Source of the DNA: Gillisella vitis
GTDB taxonomy: Bacteria > Pseudomonadota > Alphaproteobacteria > Rhizobiales > Rhizobiaceae
Direction of reading: 5' to 3'
Length of the DNA stretch: 64,000 nucleotides
Assembly: GCF_014204625.1 (NCBI RefSeq)
Contig: NZ_JACHLU010000023.1
Location: 1-64,000 of the forward strand
Shown here: piece after piece, positions 28,474 through 36,219 of the stretch
Numbering within the stretch: the first letter of the stretch is position 1
Layout of the letters: the number at the start of each line of letters is the position of its first letter
Made by a program: the position numbers and the translations under genes
The notes under the pieces: generated by a model
Databases searched by the model: none
What the model saw: the letters and a program-made list of their open reading frames with translations, nothing else
Told to the model about the DNA's origin: nothing

Positions 28474-29046
28474 AACCGAACGGCGTTCGAGATGGCGGAC
28501 AGGGCAAGGACAGCCGCATCCTCGTTCGTCGCGACGTTGCGGATAGCCGCGCCGCACGGATCGGCGTGAGGCCGCAAGGGAGTTGCATCGCAGCTTCGGG
28601 CTTGGAACGGGCGTCGAGCGGCTGGGCCGATCAGACACGGCGGATAGAGGCCGTTCTAGTCGGTAGCCGGTCGAGTCAGGCGCTGGCCGATAGCCCGGAA
28701 AGAAGGGGTGACGGTGCCGGTGACATCGCGCGGGTCATTGCTGGTTGCAGGTGGTCGCCATCGTCTCCGTCTTCTCCCCCGTTGATCGAGCTCACCTCAC
28801 GGCCTCTCCAATGGCCTGATCTGGCCGAAGGACGGCTTCGCCTCGACCGCCTATGCCGCAACGGCGGCGTCAGACTTTCTTCCCCTGCCGGCTGTGCCGC
28901 CATTCCTCGCGCAGCAACAAAGTCCTCCTTGGCCGTCCTCCGCCGTGCTCCGGTCGCAAGCGATGCGGCGGCGGTCGCCTTCGGCCGGTCGATCGCCATC
29001 GAGGCCGCAATGGTGCGGGCTCGAACACGAAAGAACGGAGACTGAA
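28474..29046. other. 573-bp region without a convincing gene, upstream of DUF736
   Basis: A long open frame crosses this region on the plus strand, but it also runs through the preceding genes and its composition looks like a shadow. No strong terminator or promoter stands out. CGGAGA just before 29047 is the DUF736 ribosome-binding site. It may contain a decayed gene or an untranslated leader. Confidence 0.4.
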
Positions 29047-29373
29047 ATGGCGACCATCGGCACCTTCAAGAAGACCGGCACTAACGAGTTCACCGGCGAA
29101 ATCGTCACCCTCAGCGTCCAGGCCAAGGGCGTGCGCATCGTCCCGGACCTGCGTGCCACTGGCGAGAACGCCCCCAGCCACCGCGTGCTGGTCGGCCGCG
29201 CCGAAATTGGCGCCGCCTGGTCCAAGCGCTCCAATGAGGGCCGCGACTATCTGGGCCTCAAGCTCGACGATCCGAGCTTCAACGCCCCCATCTACGCCAA
29301 CCTCTTCGACGACGAGGATGGCGAAGGCTACTCGCTGATCTGGTCCCGTCCCAACGGCCGCCGCGGTGATTGA
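29047..29373 (+). CDS. DUF736 protein, first copy
   Basis: A 108-aa DUF736 protein: MATIGTFKKTGTNEFTGEI at the N-terminus, then GAAWSKRSNEGRDYLGLKLDDPSF and IYANLFDDEDG near the end, the diagnostic blocks. DUF736 genes almost always accompany plasmid or ICE transfer genes in alphaproteobacteria; their function is unknown. A second DUF736 gene lies at 38222-38557, between traF and the transglycosylase. A hairpin terminator follows at 29385-29408. Confidence 0.92.
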   Translation: MATIGTFKKTGTNEFTGEIVTLSVQAKGVRIVPDLRATGENAPSHRVLVGRAEIGAAWSKRSNEGRDYLGLKLDDPSFNAPIYANLFDDEDGEGYSLIWSRPNGRRGD

Positions 29374-29384
29374 TCCCGACGCCA

Positions 29385-29408
29385 GGCCCCGGCCGAAAGG
29401 TCGGGGCC
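29385..29408 (+). terminator. Terminator-like hairpin after DUF736
   Basis: A 10-bp stem (29385-29394 with 29399-29408, one G-U pair) closed by a GAAA tetraloop, with a short T run ten bases later. It separates DUF736 from the convergent LysR gene. Confidence 0.6.
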
Positions 29409-29420
29409 ACCCTGCGGTTT

Positions 29421-30329
29421 TCAACTGCGTACTCTGCCTGCCGTTGATCGCGCCATAGCGAGTAAGCGTCGCATCGCGGGATTGCCGTTCTTCGGCGACC
29501 ACAGGGCGCTGAAGGTCATCGACTCGCCGGTCATGGGACGGTAGACGATGCCGGGGAACGCCACGGACGCCATGGCTTCGCCGACCAGCGCCAGCCCACG
29601 ACCCATGGCGACCAGCGGCAGCACGATGTCGCGACCGACGCATTGCGGCTGGAGCCTGACGTCTTGTCCGGCTTCGATCAGTCGCTGCACAAACGCATCG
29701 CCCGCTTCCGGCGGAGCGACGGCATGGCGCAGGATGAAGCTTTCCCCGGCAAGCGACGGCCAGTCGAGTTCGTCGCGATCACCATGCCGTTGCCCTTCCG
29801 GCAGCGCCACGAACAGCCGCTCCTCCCAGAGGGGTGTCACCTCACATCCCGCCCATGGCCGCTCGCCGGCAACGAAGGCCACGTCGAGATCCAACCGGGC
29901 GGCGGCGGCGGCGTGGGCTGCGGTTTCCCCCTCTTGGAAATCGATATGGACGCCGCCGTGATGCTGGTCGTAGGCACGGAACAACTCGGCCAGGAACCCC
30001 GCCGCGAGCGAAGGCAGGATACCCACCTTGATCCGGCCGTTCTCCGCCCGGCCAATCGCGGCGACATCCTGTGCGCTGTCCCGCATGTGGCGCAGCATGT
30101 CCTCGGCCTGCCGCCGGAAGCGTTGACCGGCGAAGGTCAGCCGCACCCCGCCGCTATGGCGCTGGAACAGCGAGGCCCCGAGTTGATCTTCCATATCTCG
30201 GATGCGACGGCTGACCGAGGATTCCTGTATGCCGAGTGCTGCTCCAGCCTTGCGAAAGCTGCCATGTTCAACGGCAGCCAGGAAATAGCACAGGTGGCGA
30301 AGCGCGATTGAAAGCGACTGCTTCGCCAT
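29421..30329 (-). CDS. LysR-family transcriptional regulator (cargo block 1)
   Basis: 302 aa. The N-terminal winged HTH is unmistakable (LCYFLAAVEHGSFRKAGAALG, ESSVSRRIRDMEDQLGASLF). It is followed by a linker helix and the two-lobed ligand-binding domain (RLDLDVAFVAGERPW, LVAMGRGLALVGEAM). It belongs to the same subfamily as the regulator at 59829-60758: both share the QESS(V/I)SRRIRD(M/L)EDQLG block and a C-terminal ALWSPKN/VWSPKN-type motif. It is transcribed in the same direction as the beta-lactamase-like gene upstream and may respond to a small molecule that the hydrolase acts on. The ligand is unknown. Confidence 0.9.
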   Translation of the reverse strand: MAKQSLSIALRHLCYFLAAVEHGSFRKAGAALGIQESSVSRRIRDMEDQLGASLFQRHSGGVRLTFAGQRFRRQAEDMLRHMRDSAQDVAAIGRAENGRIKVGILPSLAAGFLAELFRAYDQHHGGVHIDFQEGETAAHAAAAARLDLDVAFVAGERPWAGCEVTPLWEERLFVALPEGQRHGDRDELDWPSLAGESFILRHAVAPPEAGDAFVQRLIEAGQDVRLQPQCVGRDIVLPLVAMGRGLALVGEAMASVAFPGIVYRPMTGESMTFSALWSPKNGNPAMRRLLAMARSTAGRVRS

Positions 30330-30387
30330 GCTCGGTTAGAACCGTGCGCTGGTGAAGGGCCGCTCGATTGCCTTCGAGAACACGGCC

Positions 30388-31524
30388 CTATCCATAGACA
30401 CCATCCCGCACATCGGTAACCAGCTGGCCGGTCATGCCCTCAAAAGCTGTGTTGGTGAGTATGACGATCGAGAGCCCGTTCGCAGGGTCCACGAACCAAT
30501 TGTGGCCGTAGACGCCGCCCCATTGCAGGGTGCCTTTCGCCTGCGGTGTGGCTGCAGCGGCAGGATCGACAAGAACCGCCCAGCCATAACCAAAGCCCCA
30601 GCCAGGCCCTTGCGTTTCTGCCTGCGGTCCCACCTGATCGCGCATCATCGCGGCAACCGTGTCAGGTTTCAGGATCGGCGCGCCGCCGGTACGGATCATT
30701 TCGAGAAAGGTGAGAATGTCGGTCGCGGTGCCGGCCATGCCCGCCCCGCCTGAGGCATAGGAAGCCGGATCGAGGACACGGTCGGGTGAAAAGCGTACCG
30801 CACCCTCCCAGAGCGGCACGGCGACATCACCGTCCATCCGGCAAGGAATTTCATCCCCATTGGCATAGGCGGCGGTCAGTCGGCTCCGATCGGCGACGGC
30901 AAAGCCCGTATCGACCATCCCCAGAGGTCCCGTCACCTCATCATGGATGATTTCAGGAAGCGGTTTGCGCACCGCCGTCTCCAGCACTTTGCCGAGGACG
31001 TCGAAACCAAGCGAATAGCGCCAGCTCGATCCCGGTGCGAAAGCAAGTGGTGCCTGTATGAGGCGATGCAGGTTGTCGTCGAGCGCAAGTCCGGGCTGGT
31101 CGATGCCATCGGAAACTGCAAGCCGGTGATAGGCGGAGCCTTCCGGTTCGAGGAAGCGGTAACTGAGGCCGGACGTATGACTGAGAAGCTGGTGTAGCGT
31201 GATCTCGGGGCATGAATTGTCACCAAGCTTCGGCCGGAACTCCGGCAGCCACCGGGTGACGGACTGATCCAGCGCGATGGCACCGCGCTCAACCAGGCGC
31301 ATGGTTGCCGCAGCCACCAGCGGTTTGGTGACGGAGGATAAGCGAAAGATCGCATCCTCGCGCATCGGTTGCCCCGCTTCCCGGTCGAAGAAGCCTGCAG
31401 CGCGTCGGTAAAGCGTCTCGCCATCGCGGGCGACGAGAACCACGGCGCCGATCAATCGGTTTTCGGTCAACGCGGCGTCGATGGCCACGTCCAGTCTGGA
31501 TGCAAGCGAACCCTGCTGACTCAT
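30388..31524 (-). CDS. Serine hydrolase of the class C beta-lactamase/esterase superfamily (1)
   Basis: 378 aa. The active-site S64-V-T-K67 (SxxK) is followed by a Tyr motif at Y170-S-L and the third box YGHNWFVDP near 347-355. This is the arrangement of the beta-lactamase/EstB/penicillin-binding superfamily. No signal peptide is seen, so it is probably a cytoplasmic esterase or amidase rather than an antibiotic-resistance enzyme. The ATG follows AGGAG at eight bases. It is divergent from the TetR gene with 65 bp between. A close relative lies at 61129-62322, also beside a LysR gene. Confidence 0.87.
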   Translation of the reverse strand: MSQQGSLASRLDVAIDAALTENRLIGAVVLVARDGETLYRRAAGFFDREAGQPMREDAIFRLSSVTKPLVAAATMRLVERGAIALDQSVTRWLPEFRPKLGDNSCPEITLHQLLSHTSGLSYRFLEPEGSAYHRLAVSDGIDQPGLALDDNLHRLIQAPLAFAPGSSWRYSLGFDVLGKVLETAVRKPLPEIIHDEVTGPLGMVDTGFAVADRSRLTAAYANGDEIPCRMDGDVAVPLWEGAVRFSPDRVLDPASYASGGAGMAGTATDILTFLEMIRTGGAPILKPDTVAAMMRDQVGPQAETQGPGWGFGYGWAVLVDPAAAATPQAKGTLQWGGVYGHNWFVDPANGLSIVILTNTAFEGMTGQLVTDVRDGVYG

Positions 31525-31589
31525 CGGGAGAACTCCTGTATTATCACAGCGATCAATCCATAATAGCCGAAGGTCAACGGATTTCTAGA

Positions 31590-32219
31590 GTGATCGATGT
31601 GAAAAATGAAGTTACCCCATTGCGCCGCCGCGGCCGTCCCCCGGCCTTCGACCGGGCGCAGGTCCTGGCCAGGGCGGGAGAATGCTTCTGGCGGCTCGGT
31701 TATGAAGGGGCGTCGATCGTGGACCTCACAACCGCGATGGGTATCACGCCGCAGAGCCTCTATGCCGCATTTGGCTCGAAGGCCGACCTCTACCGCGAGG
31801 CGCTCGGCTGGTATGGCGTCGCTTTCGCGACGCTGACGGCGGAAAGCCTCGACAAGCCGGACCCCCTCGGCACGCTCATGGCTTGGATGGAAAGCCAGGC
31901 GAAGCTGTTCACCGATCCGAATCATCCCCCCGGTTGCATGATCTCGACGGCCGTTCTGGGTTGCGCCGTCGAGAATGATCCGGTCGCGCAGATGGTATCG
32001 AACATGCGGGAAGCGACGATCGCGCGCATCCGGGACCGACTGGAGCGCGCGAGAGCAGAGGGCGAGATGAAGCCTGACGCCGACCCCAACGCGCTCGCAC
32101 GCTTCGTCGGCGCGATTATCCAAGGAATGTCTGTGCAGGCCCGCGATGGTGCCAGCGAGGCCGAACTCGCAACACTCGCGAGGCTGGCAGGGAGAGAGTT
32201 GGCACGGGAGCGCCGGTAA
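31590..32219 (+). CDS. TetR/AcrR-family regulator
   Basis: 209 aa. The N-terminal TetR HTH is clear (RGRPPAFDRAQVLARAGECFWRLGYEGASIVDLTTAMGI then PQSLYAAFGSKADLYREAL), followed by a helical ligand domain. It is divergent from the beta-lactamase-like gene, and the 65-bp space should contain its operator, so it probably represses that gene. The GTG at 31590 was chosen; GTG at 31599 is equally possible, and neither has a strong ribosome-binding site. Its 3' end abuts, and by a few bases overlaps, a truncated LysR gene, showing that it arrived by insertion or deletion. Confidence 0.88.
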   Translation: MIDVKNEVTPLRRRGRPPAFDRAQVLARAGECFWRLGYEGASIVDLTTAMGITPQSLYAAFGSKADLYREALGWYGVAFATLTAESLDKPDPLGTLMAWMESQAKLFTDPNHPPGCMISTAVLGCAVENDPVAQMVSNMREATIARIRDRLERARAEGEMKPDADPNALARFVGAIIQGMSVQARDGASEAELATLARLAGRELARERR

Positions 32220-32531
32220 GACGCTGACCTTGATCCGGCCGCTTTCCGTTCGCTTGAGCGCAGCGGCATTCTGCGCTTTGTCCTGCATGTGCCGAAGTAT
32301 CTCCTCGGCCGGGCGTCGGAAGAGCTGCCCGTCGATGGCCTGCCGCTCGCCGCCATTGTGGCGCTGAAACAGCGCCTCGCCCAGTTGGTCTTCCAGGTCG
32401 CGGATACGGCGGCTGATCGACGATTCCTGTATGCCGAGTGTGGCTCCGGCCTTTCGGTAGCTGTCATGCTCGGCCGCCGCCGGGAAATAGTGCAGATGGC
32501 GAAGCTCCATTTCCAATGAGCGTTTCACCAT
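32213..32531 (-). pseudogene. Truncated LysR regulator, N-terminal fragment
   Basis: About 106 residues of a LysR HTH and linker (ELRHLHYFPAAAEHDSYRKA, LGIQESSISRRIRDLEDQLG). Homology stops at the end of the TetR gene, and the frame then continues only as antisense to TetR. The ligand-binding domain is missing, so the gene is broken. It is close in sequence to the two intact LysR genes of this window. Confidence 0.75.
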
Positions 32532-32587
32532 CTTTCGACCACCGATTTGAGCGGCCGAAACCGTGCCCTGTCAGTTCCGCCGAAAGC

Positions 32588-32881
32588 CGCCAGAGCCTGT
32601 CGGCCTCGCCCGCATCGCTGGCCCAGGCTTTCAATCACAGCGACGCCATCTGCGATGCCGTTCTGGCGGATCGCGGCATTGCGCTGCTTTCGACATGGTT
32701 GATTGCCGACCATCTGCGCGAGGGCCGGCTGATTCAGATGTTGCCAAACATCGAGACGCGCGGCTTCCCGATCCATGCCCTGTGGCCCCATGTGCGACAC
32801 TTGGCTCCGAAAGTGCGTGTCGTGGTGGACGAACTGGCGAGCCGGTTCTTGCCAGAACCACCGTGGAATGGCGTCGAATAA
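32588..32881 (+). pseudogene. LysR ligand-binding-domain remnant
   Basis: An opposite-strand fragment of about 97 residues that ends as a LysR C-terminal lobe: DAICDAVLADRGIALLSTWL, then LREGRLIQMLP and PHVRHLAPKVRVVVDELASR. There is no HTH and no proper start. It belonged to a different LysR gene from the adjacent fragment at 32213-32531. Confidence 0.65.
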
Positions 32882-33002
32882 GGAGTCGATCGAGACCCAA
32901 TGCACTGCAAACCGACCATCGAATCAGCCACAACTCATGTTCTAAAGCGACCGTTTGCAGCGAATGATCCAGAGCGCTTTTCGCTAGAATCTTAGGTTAA
33001 AG

Positions 33003-33017
33003 CGACTATTATAGTCG
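33003..33017. promoter_or_regulatory. 15-bp perfect palindrome upstream of XRE repressor gene
   Basis: CGACTAT-T-ATAGTCG is perfectly symmetric. It lies 43 bp before the ATG of the XRE-type gene, in an AT-rich stretch suited to a promoter. It is a good candidate for the operator at which that small repressor binds. Confidence 0.55.
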
Positions 33018-33059
33018 TAGTTCTGGCGTGCGCGCGGACCCTGATGGCTGGTGATCGGC

Positions 33060-33308
33060 ATGATCACCGCCCGACAGTCACGGGCCGCACGCGCGTTGCT
33101 GGGTTGGACACAGGAGACGCTCGCTGACAAGGCCCGCATATCATTGACCGCGCTGAAGCGCCTCGAATCCGAAAGCGGGCTTGAGGTGTACGAGACGACG
33201 CGCGATCAGGTTCGCAGAGCCCTTGAAGCAGCTGGCATCGTTCTTCTGTCCACCGACCGGGGACACGGAGTCCTGCTCGTCGATGATCGCGGAAATTCAA
33301 ACAAATAA
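33060..33308 (+). CDS. Small XRE-type HTH regulator (QseC-like position)
   Basis: An 82-aa protein that is essentially one helix-turn-helix domain (SRAARALLGWTQETLADKARISLTALKRLE) plus a short tail with QVRRALEAAGIVLL. The ATG at 33060 was chosen; a GTG nine bases upstream is in frame. A perfect palindrome at 33003-33017 is the likely operator. In size and in its position before the DUF6499-DUF2285 activator, it matches the repressor QseC of the ICEMlSymR7A transfer switch, but that equivalence is inferred from context. Confidence 0.82.
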   Translation: MITARQSRAARALLGWTQETLADKARISLTALKRLESESGLEVYETTRDQVRRALEAAGIVLLSTDRGHGVLLVDDRGNSNK

Positions 33309-33433
33309 TCTTTTGCCGACTTGCGATGCTCCAGCGGCATCGGTCGATGTTTCCCGCACCCCATCCATTTCGGATGATCTATCGCTAGGATACCGGCCTT
33401 GTGCGCCATCGGCGCAGGCCGTGGGGTGATGTG

Positions 33434-33694
33434 ATGATTGATCCGTTCGAGGACATAGCGCCATCGGTCGAGCATCTGACCGACTATGACCGCTCGCATA
33501 TCAAACTCTACATGCGGTTGCTGGACGCCGCGGCGGACGGGGCCGACTGGCGGGAGGCCGTCGAAATCCTGTTCGGGATCGACCCGGTTCGTGAGCCCGA
33601 GCGTGCGCGTCATGTCCATGGCAGCCATCTCTCGCGCGCCCGCTGGATGACCCACACCGGCTACAAGCATCTGCTGCGCGAACCGCGCGTCTGA
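33434..33694 (+). CDS. Small conserved protein of the transfer-control cassette
   Basis: An 86-aa protein with the conserved-looking stretch DWREAVEILFGIDPVREPERAR and a C-terminal HLSRARWMTHTGYKHLL. I recall this type as a recurrent neighbour of DUF2285 genes, possibly itself DUF2285-related, as is the antiactivator QseM. The ATG at 33434 was chosen, as it matches the usual DP-EDIAPS start. A bulged hairpin (33394-33421) lies immediately upstream and could affect its translation. Its function here is inferred only from the neighbouring XRE and activator genes. Confidence 0.65.
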   Translation: MIDPFEDIAPSVEHLTDYDRSHIKLYMRLLDAAADGADWREAVEILFGIDPVREPERARHVHGSHLSRARWMTHTGYKHLLREPRV

Positions 33695-33733
33695 AGCGCA
33701 TTGCGGGCGCGTCCCGAGGCCGCGATGCCTTGC

Positions 33734-33751
33734 CGACATCGCGCGATGTCG
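33734..33751. promoter_or_regulatory. 18-bp perfect palindrome before the DUF6499-DUF2285 gene
   Basis: CGACATCGCGCGATGTCG is perfectly symmetric and lies about 80 bp before the activator ATG. There is no T tract, so it is more likely a protein-binding site than a terminator. Confidence 0.5.
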
Positions 33752-33831
33752 CGCGCCCATCTTCCACTAAAGCCCACAACCCGGAATCGTATTCAGCCCG
33801 ACTTGCGCGTGAGCAGCGAGGAGTTGAGCTG

Positions 33832-34594
33832 ATGAAACCTGATACATCAAACTGGCGAGAGAGCTTCAGCTATGACGTCTTCGATGCTCTGCCGATCGAA
33901 GGACTGGCCTGGGAATGTCTTCGCCGCGATGAACCTTACCAGCGCCTTTACCACAATCTGGTGAAGGCCAAAGCCGAAACCGAACCTTTGCCGCAGGATG
34001 CCGAACGACGATGGGGGTTGCGATTTCCCGGCCCGGCCGGACCTCGCCGCAACCGACCAGCTGGTGGTCTGGTCGCCTTTCGTCAATCCGGCGGTGACGT
34101 TGCTCACGCGGCGCCCCGATCTCTTGCCACCCCCATCGTCCCGACCGCGTCCTGGCGCCTGCACCATCCGCGATAGCCCCGAGGGGCGTTACGCGATCGA
34201 CGATCTCGCTCAGATGCCGTTCGTAATGCTGGACGGAACTGATCCCGACGCGCCACTTGCCGCACTGATCCCTCTCGATACGGAAACGCTCGACCGGATC
34301 GAGGCCGTCATGCGGCTCTGGCGGGCCTGGAACGGGCGCGTCGTCCCGCGCGACACACGCCTGACCGTCGACCAGCGGCGGCGTCTGCGCCTCAAGATAC
34401 GCGCCGCCGACGGGCGTATGAACGGCGCGAGCTATCGCGAGATCGGCATTGCGATCTTCGGCGAGGCGCGGGTCTTCGCCGAGCCGTGGAAGACCTCCTC
34501 CTTGCGCGACACGGTGATCGAGCTGGTCCAGGGCGGCTTCGACCTGATCGCGGGCGGTTATCTGAAACTGCTTCGTCATCGCCGCCGATCCTAG
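33832..34594 (+). CDS. DUF6499-DUF2285 activator read through an apparent +1 frameshift (FseA-like)
   Basis: The first frame encodes an N-terminal DUF6499-type domain (NWRESFSYDVFDALPIEGLA to RRWGLRF). After CGA-TTT-CCC-GG at 34021-34031 homology continues in the +1 frame (PARPDLAATDQLVVWSP) into a DUF2285 domain (DTETLDRIEAVMRLWRAWNG, RRRLRLKIRAADGRMNGASY). Unshifted translation stops at 34176 (114 aa); shifted translation gives about 253 aa. In ICEMlSymR7A the excision activator FseA is made by +1 programmed frameshifting between two ORFs of this kind, so the break is probably functional rather than a mutation. ATG 33832 has GAGGAG eight bases upstream. A sequencing error cannot be excluded. 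Confidence 0.75.
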
Positions 34595-34735
34595 CGGCTT
34601 CGATCAACCGCGTGGGGTGGGGATTTTAGCCACCCGCAAGTTCCCCATCCCCCCTGAAGCCTCCCCTTCGCCAGGGTGGTCGTTGCCCGCCGCTGATCCG
34701 CAGCGGCCATCGCAACCGCCCCGGAGGCCCGATCC

Positions 34736-35017
34736 ATGCGACCCGATCTCGCCGTTTTGCCGCCGCGCTTCCTGCGCACCAAGGAAGCTGCCGAATTCCT
34801 GAGCCTCTCCGCCCGCACGCTGGAGAAGCACCGCACCTACGGGACCGGGCCGAACTATCGCAAGCTCGGCGGCCGCGTCGTCTATTGCGTCGATGATCTG
34901 GAGGCCTGGGCCGCGCGCGGCGCTGTCACCTCGACCTCCGATCCGCGTGGGCAGGTGCTGCCGGCCAAGCGTCAGGTGTTGTCCGACGTGCCGCAGCCCG
35001 GCCGCTACGCCCGCTGA
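34736..35017 (+). CDS. AlpA/RdfS-like HTH protein, probable excisionase
   Basis: A 93-aa MerR/HTH_17-type protein: FLRTKEAAEFLSLSARTLEK (about 12-31), then TGPNYRKLGGRVVYCVDDLEAW. This fold is shared by AlpA activators and recombination directionality factors. Its position directly after the FseA-like activator and before repA/traF matches rdfS in ICEMlSymR7A, so it is probably the excision factor. It might instead, or also, activate the transfer operon that follows. The ATG has GGAGG eight bases upstream. Confidence 0.85.
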   Translation: MRPDLAVLPPRFLRTKEAAEFLSLSARTLEKHRTYGTGPNYRKLGGRVVYCVDDLEAWAARGAVTSTSDPRGQVLPAKRQVLSDVPQPGRYAR

Positions 35018-35037
35018 CCGCGTTCCGGTTCCTATCC

Positions 35038-36219
35038 ATGACGGCGCGGCATCGTCCCCCCTCGGAGCGCAGACAGCTCGACCTGTTCCGGGCGCTCCCC
35101 GGCGACTTCGCGCCCCGAGACGCGCAGGATCTCATGGCCTATCCGTTCTTCTCCCTCTCCAAGACCCATCGCGTCGCCCCGATCGATTTTGTCGCCGGCA
35201 AGGTCTCGATCCGGGTTGAGGCGGTGCCCGATCACGGCATGGCGACCATCTGGGACGCCGATGTCCTGATCTGGGCGGCCAGCCAGATCGTGGAAGCTCG
35301 CGATGCCGGGCTTCGCACCTCGCGGCTGCTGGTCGCCACCCCTTACGAAATCCTCCGCTTCATCGGGCGCGGCACGTCAATCCGCGACTATCAGCGGCTG
35401 AAGGCGGCGCTCGACCGGCTCCAGTCCACCACGGTCGCCACCACGATCCGCCAGCCCACTGAGGGCCGCCGCCATCGCTTCTCCTGGATCAACGAGTGGA
35501 AGGAGCGCATCGACCGTCAGGGACGCCCTGACGGCATCGAGATGATCCTGCCCGACTGGTTCTACCAGGCGGTGCTCGATGACGCGCTCGTGCTCACCAT
35601 CGACCGGGCCTATTTCGATCTCACCGGCGGGTTGGAGCGCTGGCTCTACCGCATTGTGCGCAAGCATGGCGGTCGCCAGCGTCGCGGCTGGCGGTTCGAT
35701 TTCCGGCACCTGCATCAGAAATCCGGCAGCCTGTCGCCGTTCAAGCGCTTCGCCTTCGAGCTGCGCGACATCATCCGCCGTCAGCCGCTGCCTGGCTACA
35801 CCCTGTTCGCCGAGATCGAAGTCGGTGGCCGGATGCTGCTCGCCTTCGAGCCATCCGCGGCCTGTGGACAAGCTGTGGAAACCGTCGTGCCATCCGGAAC
35901 CCGGAGCGGCGTGCTATCGGGAACCGGCCTCCCGTGCCATCAGGAACCGAAACCGGGTGTAAGACCCGGAGATCAAACACGAAATCGCGCCCCTAACTTA
36001 GACTCTAACATAGAATCTAACTTTGAAGAGCGCGCGCGCGAGGTGGATAACCTCATCCGGGACGCTGCGAAGAGCCTGAGTTCGACCGCAAAAACACGCG
36101 CCATCGGCTCACAGCGCGACCATGATCCGGGTACGTCTTTCCGTAAAGACGGCTTTACGGCTGCCGATGCCGGCAAGTCTTCCCGCCTTCCTCTGGACGA
36201 TCAGGCGGGTGAGTCATGA
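35038..36219 (+). CDS. repA: RepA-type replication initiator
   Basis: A 393-aa protein of the RPA (RepA) plasmid initiator family: DAQDLMAYPFFSLSKTHRV at the start, VATPYEILRFIGRGTS and LKAALDRLQSTTVATTIR in the middle, then RAYFDLTGGLERWLYRIVRK and FRHLHQKSGSLSPFKRFAFE. It would let the excised circle replicate. The C-terminal 110 residues look disordered. Their DNA contains 12-bp iteron-like repeats (35993-36021) and a palindrome (36141-36160). Stop and parA start overlap (ATGA). Many ICEs of this class carry this gene although they are not plasmids. Confidence 0.9.
   Translation: MTARHRPPSERRQLDLFRALPGDFAPRDAQDLMAYPFFSLSKTHRVAPIDFVAGKVSIRVEAVPDHGMATIWDADVLIWAASQIVEARDAGLRTSRLLVATPYEILRFIGRGTSIRDYQRLKAALDRLQSTTVATTIRQPTEGRRHRFSWINEWKERIDRQGRPDGIEMILPDWFYQAVLDDALVLTIDRAYFDLTGGLERWLYRIVRKHGGRQRRGWRFDFRHLHQKSGSLSPFKRFAFELRDIIRRQPLPGYTLFAEIEVGGRMLLAFEPSAACGQAVETVVPSGTRSGVLSGTGLPCHQEPKPGVRPGDQTRNRAPNLDSNIESNFEERAREVDNLIRDAAKSLSSTAKTRAIGSQRDHDPGTSFRKDGFTAADAGKSSRLPLDDQAGES
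35993..36021. repeat. Iteron-like CTAAC repeats inside repA (possible origin)
   Basis: CTAAC occurs three times at exact 12-bp spacing (35993, 36005 and 36017), within TTAGACTCTAAC (35998-36009) and ATAGAATCTAAC (36010-36021). The first of these is itself a near palindrome (TTAGA-C-TCTAA). The stretch is distinctly AT-rich in a GC-rich gene. It may be a RepA-binding origin. Confidence 0.5.
36141..36160. repeat. Small palindrome in repA 3' part (CCGTAAAG type)
   Basis: CCGTAAAG-ACGG-CTTTACGG has 8-bp perfect arms and a 4-bp spacer, and it overlaps a second hairpin GTCTTT-CCGT-AAAGAC. Related TTCCG(T/C)AAAG motifs occur at about 13663, 19901 and 57367. It may be a dispersed palindromic element or part of the replication region. 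Confidence 0.45.

Noticed and set aside
27840..29045. 401-codon frame across the small membrane-protein genes
   Set aside because: It overlaps better-supported genes at 27725 and 28033 and has an arginine-rich shadow-like composition.
34021..34031. Reading the activator break as an ordinary pseudogene frameshift
   Set aside because: The same split between these two domains is known to be bridged by +1 frameshifting in FseA, and both halves are otherwise intact. A sequencing error remains possible.
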